From Desulfobacterales bacterium (GTDB taxonomy: Bacteria > Desulfobacterota > Desulfobacteria > Desulfobacterales > JAHIVH01), in contig JAGVHJ010000135.1 in NCBI GenBank assembly GCA_020056645.1, positions 1 to 5,498 on the forward strand: DNA of 5,498 nucleotides. Reading direction: 5' to 3'. The notes under the pieces were generated by a model. The model was not told the DNA's origin, did not search any database, and saw only the letters and a program-made list of their open reading frames with translations. Position 1 is the first letter of the stretch. The number at the start of each line of letters is the position of its first letter. Below, one piece after another: positions 1-5,498 of the stretch. The position numbers and the translations under genes are program-made.

Positions 1-2
1 AC

Positions 3-1067
3 GACTTTGTCTGTATTCCCTCCACGGTCACCTTTCGTCCGGAGCGGAAAACCCCGGTTCCCGTGGTGGAAGGGGTTCAGACCGCCATTGTGGTGGGGCC
101 TGCCGGAGAAGAGATCTATACGGACGAGCATGGACGGGTCAAGGTTCAGTTTCACTGGGACCGCCTGGGAAAGAAAGACGAAAGCAGCTCCTGCTGGATC
201 CGGGTGAGTCATGCCTGGGCCGGGGCTGGATGGGGCGCCATCTATATCCCCCGGATCGGTCAAGAGGTGATTGTGGATTTCGAAGAGGGTGATCCGGATA
301 AGCCCATCATCATCGGCCGGGTCTACCATGGCGAAAACAACCCCCCATACCCGTTGCCTTCGGACAAAACAAAGAGCACGATCAAGTCCAACTCAACCCT
401 CGGCGGGGGCGGTTCAAACGAATTCCGGTTCGAAGACAAAAAGGGAAATGAAGAGATCTATCTTCATGGGCAGAAGAACTGGACGATCCTCATTGAGAAC
501 GACAAGAACCAGACAATCGGCCATGACGAGACCTTGAGTGTCAAAAATAACCGGACCAAGGAAGTGAAGGTGGACCAGAGCGAGACCATCGGGTCCAATA
601 AAATGATCAAAGTGGGATTGAACCATTCCGAGACCATCGGAAAAGACGCGACCATCGAAATCGGGCTCAACCTGGCCCAGAGCGTGGGAAAAGACAAGTC
701 CGTGTCGGTGGCGAAGAACCAATCGGTCTCAATTGGCCAAGATTTGAGCATGAGTGTTGGCAAGAACGAGAGCAAGAGCGTGGGCGAGAACGCCTCGGTG
801 CAAGTGGGAAAGAATTTTTCCGGGGCGATCGGTGAAAAGGCCGATTTCAGCGTCGGCAAGGATGGCAAGGTGCAGATTGAGGGAAACGTGACCCTCTCGG
901 GCCAGAAAAAAATGGTGATCGACATCCAGGATGAGTTGACCCTGAAGTGCGGGAACGCAAGCATTATCCTGAAAAAGAACGGGGATATCCAGATCAAGGG
1001 AAATAAACTGAACCTCAAGGCTTCGGGTGATATCAAGATGAAGGGCTCAAAGATCGCGGAAAATTAA
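3..1067 (+). CDS. vgrG: T6SS spike protein VgrG, C-terminal part (5' end outside window)
   Basis: VgrG forms the trimeric membrane-puncturing tip of the type VI secretion system, sits on the Hcp tube and carries effectors out of the cell. The open frame runs in from the window edge, so the 354 visible residues are the second half of the protein; the gp27-like base lies upstream. The GTG at 63 is internal and not a real start, because the preceding 20 codons (with IPSTVTFRPERKTP) are also VgrG-like. Visible residues about 25-115 are the gp5 OB-fold, with the hallmarks EEIYTDEHGRVKVQFHWDR, SSCWIRVSHAWAGAGWG, PRIGQEVIVDFEEGDPDKP and IIIGRVY. Residues about 170-300 are a needle of octad repeats of the type VGKNxSxS, expected to wind as a gp5-like beta-helix. 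The end, SGDIKMKGSKIAEN, is a typical VgrG tip. No enzymatic C-terminal extension is present, so this is a structural rather than an evolved VgrG. The family call is firm. Confidence 0.94.
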   Translation, partial: DFVCIPSTVTFRPERKTPVPVVEGVQTAIVVGPAGEEIYTDEHGRVKVQFHWDRLGKKDESSSCWIRVSHAWAGAGWGAIYIPRIGQEVIVDFEEGDPDKPIIIGRVYHGENNPPYPLPSDKTKSTIKSNSTLGGGGSNEFRFEDKKGNEEIYLHGQKNWTILIENDKNQTIGHDETLSVKNNRTKEVKVDQSETIGSNKMIKVGLNHSETIGKDATIEIGLNLAQSVGKDKSVSVAKNQSVSIGQDLSMSVGKNESKSVGENASVQVGKNFSGAIGEKADFSVGKDGKVQIEGNVTLSGQKKMVIDIQDELTLKCGNASIILKKNGDIQIKGNKLNLKASGDIKMKGSKIAEN

Positions 1068-1077
1068 GAAGATTGTG

Positions 1078-1596
1078 ATGGTGATGAAAAAATCGGTAAA
1101 AAAAGCAGATGAACGGGCATCCGTTGAAGAGAGAATCCAGGCGCCTTATCCCGTGGTGGGAAGAGTCGCGGAGGCAAAAAAAACGGGGGAGATTCTGGTT
1201 GAGTTTGACGGAGGTGAACCGGTTCCCGCAAGACTCCTATCGAGCATCAACCGGCGGGAGTTGTCGAGCCCGGAAAATGTGGGCCGGGAGGTTCTGTTGA
1301 TGTTTGACAGGGGATTGAGGGCGTTTCCGATTATCGTGGGCCAGCTTGAAAATTTGATCGGAGACATGGTCTCCCTTGAAATCGAGCCAGGGGCAAAAAA
1401 GGCGGATCAACCGAAGGATGTTTTGATGGATCAGGAGAGGATCGTTTTAAACGCCCGGAAAGAGATTGTCCTCCGGTGCGGGGAGGGGAGCATCACCCTT
1501 CATAAGGATGGAAAAATCGTCGTTCTGGGGACCAACTTGATCAGCCGCTCCAGGGGACCCCATAAAATCAAAGGGGCCTCCGTCAGCATCAATTAG
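1078..1596 (+). CDS. DUF6484-type T6SS accessory protein
   Basis: A 172-residue protein encoded 10 bp after the vgrG stop, so almost certainly co-transcribed with it. Clustered in-frame starts (GTG 1075, ATG 1078, GTG 1081, ATG 1084) make the exact start uncertain. ATG 1078 was chosen because the purine run AAGAAG at 1066-1071 sits 6 bases upstream. After a charged, basic leader (residues 1-20) comes an OB-like segment (about 25-92) with PVVGRV, GEILVEFDG and GREVLLMFDRGLRAFPIIVG. A variable linker (93-117) follows, then a beta-rich tail (118-172) with ERIVLNARKEIVLRCGEGSI and the ending KIKGASVSIN. This matches what I recall of DUF6484 proteins, which are found beside vgrG; their molecular role is not established. 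The OB and tail segments resemble VgrG itself, so I infer a spike-tip or tip-capping accessory. No signal peptide or membrane segment is visible. The family call is from memory of the motif pattern. Confidence 0.86.
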   Translation: MVMKKSVKKADERASVEERIQAPYPVVGRVAEAKKTGEILVEFDGGEPVPARLLSSINRRELSSPENVGREVLLMFDRGLRAFPIIVGQLENLIGDMVSLEIEPGAKKADQPKDVLMDQERIVLNARKEIVLRCGEGSITLHKDGKIVVLGTNLISRSRGPHKIKGASVSIN

Positions 1597-1630
1597 GGAA
1601 AAAAAGTGATTGAAATACCCTTCATTCATG

Positions 1631-1668
1631 CCTCCGGCAGCCAGATTTTAAAAATTTGGACAAATGGG
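1631..1668 (+). repeat. Interspersed repeat motif A, copy 1
   Basis: A 38-base block whose reverse complement recurs at 5249-5286 with about 34 of 38 identical bases by hand alignment. The core is a near-palindrome of the form CCAnATTTTAAAAATnTGG followed by the asymmetric tail ACAAATGGG, and it is preceded by CCTCCGG. The asymmetric tail gives the element an orientation. It starts 34 bases after the DUF6484 stop codon. Its function is unknown. Confidence 0.7.
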
Positions 1669-1738
1669 GTTGAGGATAGAATTCTTAAAGATCGCTCAGA
1701 TGACATCGACGCCTATTTCTGAAAGCGGCGACAAAATT

Positions 1739-1779
1739 GTTTGTCAACCTTTTCAAAAGGTCGGCTCCCAGCAGGGCCG
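1739..1779 (+). repeat. Interspersed repeat motif B, copy 1
   Basis: A 41-base block that recurs in reverse complement at 5447-5487 with 38 of 41 identical bases. It contains the perfect palindrome ACCTTTTCAAAAGGT (1747-1761), followed by GGCTCCC and GCAGGGCCG, which can form a second, imperfect GGCTCCC/GGGCC hairpin. No T-tract follows, so it does not look like a standard intrinsic terminator. A small interspersed repeat or a mobile-element end remnant fits better. Confidence 0.72.
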
Positions 1780-1884
1780 CCGGGGGCGACTATCTATTCT
1801 GAGCTGAAAATAACCAAAACAACGTCAAATTAGGTATACTTGGTATTTTCCAAATCTCTTAAAGAAAGCCGGATCGAAACCAGT

Positions 1885-3207
1885 ATGAAAAAAGAGGAAA
1901 AAAAAGAGAGACCGATCTTAACGGAAGGCCCGTCGGAAAAAGGCTTTTATGTGGGGCTCTATCTCGAACATCTGGAGGAGGCCTCTTTTTTGTATGAAAC
2001 GCGGTTGGGGCTGATGAATGACCCTGAGATCGACTGGGTGGATATCGATGGGTATGAAGATCGGCTGGAAGCCCATATCGATGGATTGGTCGTGGGCGAA
2101 ACCCTGGCCCTGGGTGTCTGTCGAATGCAGGCCGGTTCCGGAGATGCCGGTGAGCTTTACGCGGCTCTTTGTGTCTTTTGCCGTCAGCGCCAAAGGGAGG
2201 ATTTCCTGGAAATCGTAAATGGGCTCGATTTCAACGACCTGGAAAGGGTAAGGGCTGTGACCGATGCCCTCAAACATGAGATGCCTCAAAGCTGGCGCGA
2301 TCTGATAGAAGAGATGCTCTCGTCCGGGGAGCCCAACCGTGTCAGAATCGCCTCCCTCGTCGCAGGCTGGCGGCGGTTTCCCCTTGGGGGCCTCCTCCGT
2401 GAGGTGCTGGAAAAAAATGGGACGGAAACCTTTCCGGAACTTATCTGGGCATTGGGACGTCTTGGCGATCCAACCATCCACCATTTATTGAAGAATCACC
2501 TGGAGCATGAAGATGACGCGCTCTCTTTCGAAGCGGCCCTGGCCCTCTTGAGGTCGGGACACCTGGAGCTTGTTCCCTCGCTGTTAACAAAGGCCGAAAC
2601 AAAAGAGTGGCCATTTATTCTGATCGGTTTGGCCGGAACCCGGGAAATGGCCAAGAGTATTCATGACATGCTTCGGAAACGGAAGCGCGGCGAAGAGGCG
2701 ATTCTCGCCCTTGGATTCTTGGGGGATCTCTCCTCCATCGATATTCTCATCGACCATCTGACGCAAAAAGAGCTCTCCCCTGCGGCCGCCATGGCGCTCA
2801 ATCTGATTCTGTGTTCCGATCTTTACGAGGAGGTTGCTGTTCCGGAAGAAACAGACCCGGACGCCCTTTTTGAGGAAGAGCGGGAACAATTGAAAAACGA
2901 CGCTCCTCTGTCCGGCGAAACCGGGGAGATCTCCACCAGGGGGGGCCGGAGGCTTTCGGAGAATCCAGATCAATGGAAGCAGTGGTGGGGAGAGAATAAA
3001 AAACGGTTTGATTCGAAAACCGCCTATAGAAATGGAAAACCATTCGCAATGGGGGCCATCGTTGAAACCTTGGTGAGGAAGGAGACACCCCATCTGGTGA
3101 GACGATTGTCCCTCGAGGAGATCGTCATCAAAGGTGGAAAAGATCCGGGGATTGAGGCGGACGCGCGTGTCGCCGCGCAGAAGCGGGCCTTGATGGGATC
3201 ATCCTGA
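1885..3207 (+). CDS. TIGR02270-type HEAT-repeat protein, T6SS-associated
   Basis: A 440-residue soluble protein. The N-terminal conserved block (residues about 21-75), with YLEHLEEASFLYETR and then DRLEAHIDGL, is the feature I associate with TIGR02270 proteins, which recur next to T6SS vgrG/PAAR genes in proteobacteria and myxobacteria. Residues about 115-310 are tandem helical HEAT-like units; ELIWALGRLGDP, FEAALALLRSGHLELVPSLL and AILALGFLGDLSSIDILIDH show the alanine/leucine spacing and the G-D-P/S turns. A charged linker (about 315-360) leads to a C-terminal block with QWKQWWGENKKRFD, YRNGKPF and VRRLSLEEIVIKGG. There is no signal peptide, membrane helix or catalytic motif. HEAT arrays are binding scaffolds, so I infer an adaptor or chaperone for spike or effector, but the function is unproven. 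The frame extends to a TTG at 1840; ATG 1885 is preferred because the extra 15 residues look unconserved and a -10-like TATACT overlaps that TTG. Convergent with the next gene. Confidence 0.85.
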   Translation: MKKEEKKERPILTEGPSEKGFYVGLYLEHLEEASFLYETRLGLMNDPEIDWVDIDGYEDRLEAHIDGLVVGETLALGVCRMQAGSGDAGELYAALCVFCRQRQREDFLEIVNGLDFNDLERVRAVTDALKHEMPQSWRDLIEEMLSSGEPNRVRIASLVAGWRRFPLGGLLREVLEKNGTETFPELIWALGRLGDPTIHHLLKNHLEHEDDALSFEAALALLRSGHLELVPSLLTKAETKEWPFILIGLAGTREMAKSIHDMLRKRKRGEEAILALGFLGDLSSIDILIDHLTQKELSPAAAMALNLILCSDLYEEVAVPEETDPDALFEEEREQLKNDAPLSGETGEISTRGGRRLSENPDQWKQWWGENKKRFDSKTAYRNGKPFAMGAIVETLVRKETPHLVRRLSLEEIVIKGGKDPGIEADARVAAQKRALMGSS

Positions 3208-3226
3208 TCGTTTGTCCCTTTCATGC

Positions 3227-3244
3227 CGCCGCGCCCGCCGCGCC
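3227..3244. repeat. Tandem 9-bp GC-rich duplication
   Basis: CGCCGCGCC occurs twice in direct tandem within the 70-bp convergent gap between the TIGR02270 gene and the phosphatase gene. It is much more GC-rich than its surroundings. It does not form a clean hairpin and has no T-tract, so it is not called a terminator. No other terminator is visible in this gap. Confidence 0.5.
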
Positions 3245-3277
3245 GGATGGTCTTTTGGGGAATCGTCTCCGCCCTGT

Positions 3278-4918
3278 TCAGGCGATCCGCTTCATAATAA
3301 TGAAGGTCACGTCGTCATCCCGATGGTACTCTTTGAGCGTGTCGATGAGCAGCGATTTGATGAGAGAGGGCTCCTTGTCGCCATGCTGGGAGAAGAAGTT
3401 TAATAGATTCTTCTCTCCAAACATGGTCTCGGTGCTCTTGGTTCTACTCCCGTCATTTTTTATTTCCGCCTCCGTGACTCCATCCGTATATAAGAAAAGA
3501 GTATCCCCGATATCGATTTTCAGCAACTCATCCGAAACCATATTGTCAAGATTGTCAACCATGCCGATCCACATCCCGGTTGTTTCAACCGTTTCGACCC
3601 GTTGGGCGCTCTTTCGATATATCAATATATCCTGATGAAGCCCTGAAAAATGGAATACGCCCCGCTCATGGATGGCAAAAACGTTGAGCGTCATATATAT
3701 ATTTTCTCCCAGACGGGAGATGTTGCCTGCGATCACCCGGTTCACATTTTTAATCAGGTCCGAAGGCTGGCCGTCTGGTTTTTCGATTACAACGCTCTGA
3801 ATGGCCGTCTGGGTCATCATCATGATCAGGCCTGCCGGAATGCCATGGCCGGACACATCGCCGATCACCACCCAATCTTTCCCGGCGGCGTTGATCACAT
3901 CGTAATAGTCGCCGCCCACCTCATCCGCCGGGTCCATGTAGGCGCAGATTTCATAGCCTGGAATGGTGGGCTTGTCCGGAAGAAGCGCCATCTGGATCTT
4001 TTTTGCAAGGGCCATTTCACCCCACAGCTCATTCATGGCCTCCTTCAAACTGAGATTGGCCTCCTCAAGCTGGTTGGTCCGTTCTTGCACCAGTTGTTCT
4101 AAGTTTTCCGTCAGTGCCTTGATGGCGATGCGCATTTTTTCCACGTCGGATTCAAGTAACCCAATTTCATCGTTGTTTCTGGATAAAATGGGGGTGTTAT
4201 AATCGCCTTCGGCGATCCTTTTCACCAGGTGGACCAACGATTGAATCGGCGCCGTGATTTTTACGGCCAGGTGTTTTACGATAAAATAGCTGATCGCAAG
4301 AGAGGCGACGGCAAGAGAGACCAGGATGGCGATCATCTGATTCCGGATGCGGATGCTGTCTGATTTTAATTCCAAAAGGGCCTGATTCATGGACTCCGTG
4401 CTGATGCCGTACCGGATAAACCCGATAATGCCATCCTTGACAAAAACCGGGGCGCAAAATTCAATGATCTCTTTCTTTCCCAGCGGATACACTTTGTAAT
4501 CGACCTCTTTGAGAGAGGCGGCCCAGAGGGAGACACCGTCGGTCATGCTCTGTTTACCGTTCATTTTTCCCGATGGATTATCGAGAGACGCATGGGCCCA
4601 TGCCACGCTCTGGGAATCCATGTAGATGCCATAGAGAATATCTGGATCATCCTTCACGGCCGATGAAACCAGCGTCTGGACAGAGGTGAATGCGTTGTCT
4701 TCGGCCATCCCCGCCATCGCCATGCTGTTGTTTTTGGCCAACAGCTTTCCTTTGATGATGATGGAATTTTTGATATTTTTTGCGGACTTGGCGATGCTTT
4801 GATCCACGGAGCGCAGATCTTTGACAATCATCAGGAGCAAAACCACCAAAAAAATCATGGATATGATGATCATCGTCTGCAAAATCATTTTGGTTTGAAT
4901 GGATACGAATGATTTCAT
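3278..4918 (-). CDS. Membrane sensor HAMP-SpoIIE serine/threonine phosphatase
   Basis: A 546-residue integral inner-membrane PPM/PP2C-like phosphatase of the SpoIIE/RsbU class, which removes phosphate from Ser/Thr of anti-anti-sigma (STAS) or similar partners. Order: TM helix 1 (residues about 11-32); extracytoplasmic sensor (33-192) ending in a Cache-like EFCAPVFVKDGIIGFIRYG; TM helix 2 (193-216); HAMP domain (about 215-270, with P-I-x-S-L and NNDEIGLL); coiled-coil linker (about 265-310, LEQLVQERTNQLEEANLSL); phosphatase (about 303-543). Metal-binding and core motifs are intact: ALLPD, EVGGDYYD (Asp337), VIGDVSGHG (Asp354), LFLYTDGVTEA (Asp479) and the terminal RDDDVTF (Asp535/536). It should be catalytically active and gated by the sensor. 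The start was put at ATG 4918, just ahead of TM1, preceded by GAAAGAGAA; the frame reaches an earlier ATG at 4993 that would add 25 polar residues. No partner STAS or kinase gene is in the window, so target and ligand are unknown. Confidence 0.93.
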   Translation of the reverse strand: MKSFVSIQTKMILQTMIIISMIFLVVLLLMIVKDLRSVDQSIAKSAKNIKNSIIIKGKLLAKNNSMAMAGMAEDNAFTSVQTLVSSAVKDDPDILYGIYMDSQSVAWAHASLDNPSGKMNGKQSMTDGVSLWAASLKEVDYKVYPLGKKEIIEFCAPVFVKDGIIGFIRYGISTESMNQALLELKSDSIRIRNQMIAILVSLAVASLAISYFIVKHLAVKITAPIQSLVHLVKRIAEGDYNTPILSRNNDEIGLLESDVEKMRIAIKALTENLEQLVQERTNQLEEANLSLKEAMNELWGEMALAKKIQMALLPDKPTIPGYEICAYMDPADEVGGDYYDVINAAGKDWVVIGDVSGHGIPAGLIMMMTQTAIQSVVIEKPDGQPSDLIKNVNRVIAGNISRLGENIYMTLNVFAIHERGVFHFSGLHQDILIYRKSAQRVETVETTGMWIGMVDNLDNMVSDELLKIDIGDTLFLYTDGVTEAEIKNDGSRTKSTETMFGEKNLLNFFSQHGDKEPSLIKSLLIDTLKEYHRDDDVTFIIMKRIA

Positions 4919-5083
4919 AAATGATTCTCTTTCGTTGGTTCCGTCCAATTCAGAAACAGATGACCCTTTTTCCCATCGTGGGCCGGAATTCATCTATTCC
5001 ATGGACCATGCAAGGAGGAAAAACAGGGACGGTCTTGATTCAAAATCAGAGGCGTTCGCCGCTCGCGATCGATTCTTGTGTTA

Positions 5084-5099
5084 TTAGAAAAGATTCTAA
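5084..5099. promoter_or_regulatory. Small dyad TTAGAA-N4-TTCTAA
   Basis: A perfect 6-bp inverted repeat with a 4-base spacer, lying 20-35 bases downstream of the presumed transcript start of the phosphatase gene. The position would suit an operator or a weak mRNA hairpin. AT-rich dyads this short arise by chance, so the call is tentative. Confidence 0.22.
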
Positions 5100-5125
5100 C
5101 AGGATTAATTTTTTGAGAGAATACC

Positions 5126-5153
5126 ATTTTATTTGAAGCCTGTCCACATTCAA
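5126..5153 (-). promoter_or_regulatory. Possible sigma-70-type promoter of the phosphatase gene
   Basis: Read on the minus strand, TTGAAT (5153-5148) is followed after 16 bases by TAAAAT (5131-5126). These match the -35 and -10 consensus at 4 of 6 and 5 of 6 positions. Transcription would start near 5119, giving a leader of about 200 bases before the ATG at 4918. AT-rich sequence raises the chance of a false match. Confidence 0.3.
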
Positions 5154-5210
5154 GAAATTCCGATGGTATCCGAGAAGATAATTGCAAAATAAGAGAGAGT
5201 GGGGTCGCTT

Positions 5211-5239
5211 CTCGTTACGAGGCTCTGCCTCGTAACGAG
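5211..5239. repeat. Perfect hairpin palindrome, REP-like
   Basis: CTCGTTACGAGGC (5211-5223) pairs perfectly with GCCTCGTAACGAG (5227-5239) around a 3-base loop TCT. The stem can be extended by a G-T and a T-A pair. No T-tract follows on either strand, so it is unlikely to be an intrinsic terminator. The shape, with a GAGGC-tct-GCCTC centre, resembles REP-like palindromes that are dispersed in many proteobacterial genomes and mobilised by RAYT/IS200-type transposases; that assignment is an inference. It directly abuts motif A copy 2. Confidence 0.72.
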
Positions 5240-5248
5240 GAACCAAAA

Positions 5249-5286
5249 CCCATTTGTCCAGATTTTTAAAATTTGGCCCCCGGAGG
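5249..5286 (-). repeat. Interspersed repeat motif A, copy 2 (inverted)
   Basis: Reverse complement of the block at 1631-1668, with about 34 of 38 bases identical. Two of the differences fall at symmetric positions of the palindromic core (CCAGA/ATTTGG against CCAAA/ATCTGG), so they exchange between arms. It lies 9 bases from the perfect hairpin, and the two may be parts of one composite element. Confidence 0.7.
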
Positions 5287-5446
5287 GGTGATGGTGTCAT
5301 ATCTTGAATATTGATTAAAATGGGTTGTCAAGACTGTGCTCTTTCTAATATACAGAGATTCATGGGAAAGGCATAGCGAATAGATGACCCCCAAATCAAT
5401 CACTCTGACTGCCTTTCAGGGTAATCGCGTGTAGGATTCGCCTTGA

Positions 5447-5487
5447 CGGCCCTGCCGGGAGCCAACCTTTTGAAAAGGTTGCCAAAC
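5447..5487 (-). repeat. Interspersed repeat motif B, copy 2 (inverted)
   Basis: Reverse complement of 1739-1779 with only three mismatches. Here the palindrome is longer, AACCTTTTGAAAAGGTT (5464-5480), because both outer bases pair. It sits at the window edge and may continue as part of a larger repeat outside. No T-tract follows in a way that supports a terminator. Confidence 0.72.
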
Positions 5488-5498
5488 ATGGTAAAAAA

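Larger units (their letters stand above)
1597..1884. other. Intergenic region with repeats A and B
   Basis: This stretch between the DUF6484 gene and the TIGR02270 gene holds no convincing gene. It contains motifs A and B. A 38-codon frame starting at GTG 1606 overlaps motif A and is probably chance. TATACT at 1835-1840 resembles a -10 box and would place a transcript start just upstream of the ATG at 1885, but no good -35 lies at the right distance. In related loci this position often holds further spike-associated genes; none is seen here. Confidence 0.6.
4919..5498. other. 580-bp gene-free region upstream of the phosphatase gene
   Basis: No supported gene was found on either strand. The longest frame here (5046-5300, minus) runs through the hairpin and motif A and has no recognisable protein character. 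The region is AT-rich between about 5080 and 5200 and probably carries the phosphatase promoter. From 5211 onward it is repeat-rich: hairpin 5211-5239, motif A copy 2 and motif B copy 2. The stretch 5290-5446 shows nothing I can name. Confidence 0.65.

Noticed and set aside
464..1036. 190-codon open frame on the minus strand inside vgrG
   Set aside because: It is antisense to an unmistakable VgrG needle; its Phe/Ser/Pro-rich sequence mirrors the repeat codons of the + strand.
1840..1884. TTG start for the TIGR02270 gene
   Set aside because: It is a rare start codon overlapping a -10-like TATACT, and the added residues look unconserved; ATG 1885 is preferred.
1918..2484. 188-codon minus-strand frame inside the TIGR02270 gene
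   Set aside because: It is antisense to a strongly family-like protein, has no recognisable motifs and no plausible ribosome site.
2584..3093. 169-codon minus-strand frame inside the TIGR02270 gene
   Set aside because: Shadow frame with a low-complexity Pro/Leu/Phe composition and no recognisable domain.
3650..4102. 150-codon plus-strand frame opposite the phosphatase gene
   Set aside because: It lies antisense to the conserved catalytic domain; His-rich composition is typical of a complement-frame artefact.
4919..4993. 25-residue N-terminal extension of the phosphatase from ATG 4993
   Set aside because: The extension is polar and the later ATG sits directly before the first membrane helix with a purine-rich site upstream; not fully excluded.
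5211..5239. Hairpin as a rho-independent terminator
   Set aside because: No T-tract follows on either strand and no gene ends nearby within the window.
5046..5300. 84-codon minus-strand frame
   Set aside because: It runs straight through the hairpin and motif A, so its sequence is explained by repeats rather than protein coding.
5325..5354. TTGTCA-N18-TATACA as a plus-strand promoter
   Set aside because: Spacing is long, the -10 is poor and no open frame follows within the window (the ATG at 5367 region gives only a few codons).
1597..5498. CRISPR array, tRNA, rRNA or complete insertion sequence
   Set aside because: No regularly spaced repeats, cloverleaf-like sequence or transposase frame is visible; the repeats are two isolated pairs.

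Overview
The window looks like a chromosomal accessory region of a Gram-negative bacterium. The first half carries type VI secretion system (T6SS) genes and the second half a membrane-bound signalling phosphatase. Moderate GC, a T6SS VgrG with a long needle, a TIGR02270-type HEAT protein and a HAMP-SpoIIE phosphatase together fit a Desulfobacterota/delta-proteobacterial genome. This assignment is an inference from gene families and style; no marker gene is present.

Layout: (1) Positions 3-1067 hold the C-terminal part of a vgrG gene on the + strand, whose 5' half lies outside the window. (2) Ten bases later, 1078-1596 encodes a DUF6484-type protein that reads like a miniature of the VgrG OB-fold plus needle tip. 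(3) Positions 1597-1884 are mostly non-coding and hold the first copies of two repeat motifs, called A and B here. (4) Positions 1885-3207 (+) encode a HEAT-repeat protein of the TIGR02270 type, a family often found beside T6SS spike genes. (5) After a 70-bp convergent gap, 3278-4918 (-) encodes an integral-membrane sensor phosphatase with the order TM, periplasmic sensor, TM, HAMP, coiled coil, SpoIIE/PP2C-like catalytic domain. (6) Positions 4919-5498 contain no supported gene. They hold a possible promoter for the phosphatase, a small dyad, a perfect 13-bp-stem hairpin, and second, inverted copies of motifs A and B.

The VgrG, DUF6484 and TIGR02270 proteins probably form part of a T6SS spike/effector-loading module: VgrG as the trimeric puncturing tip, DUF6484 as a small tip-like accessory, and TIGR02270 as a helical scaffold or adaptor. 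No PAAR protein, effector or immunity gene is visible between them, which is unusual; the space holds repeats instead. The phosphatase faces the cluster and ends next to it. It may be unrelated or may be a signalling partner; the sequence does not decide this.

The most notable points are the co-linear, partly ungapped similarity between the VgrG C-terminus and the whole DUF6484 protein, and the two repeat families present in inverted orientation on either side of the TIGR02270-phosphatase pair. I found no clear evidence of a wholly new system.
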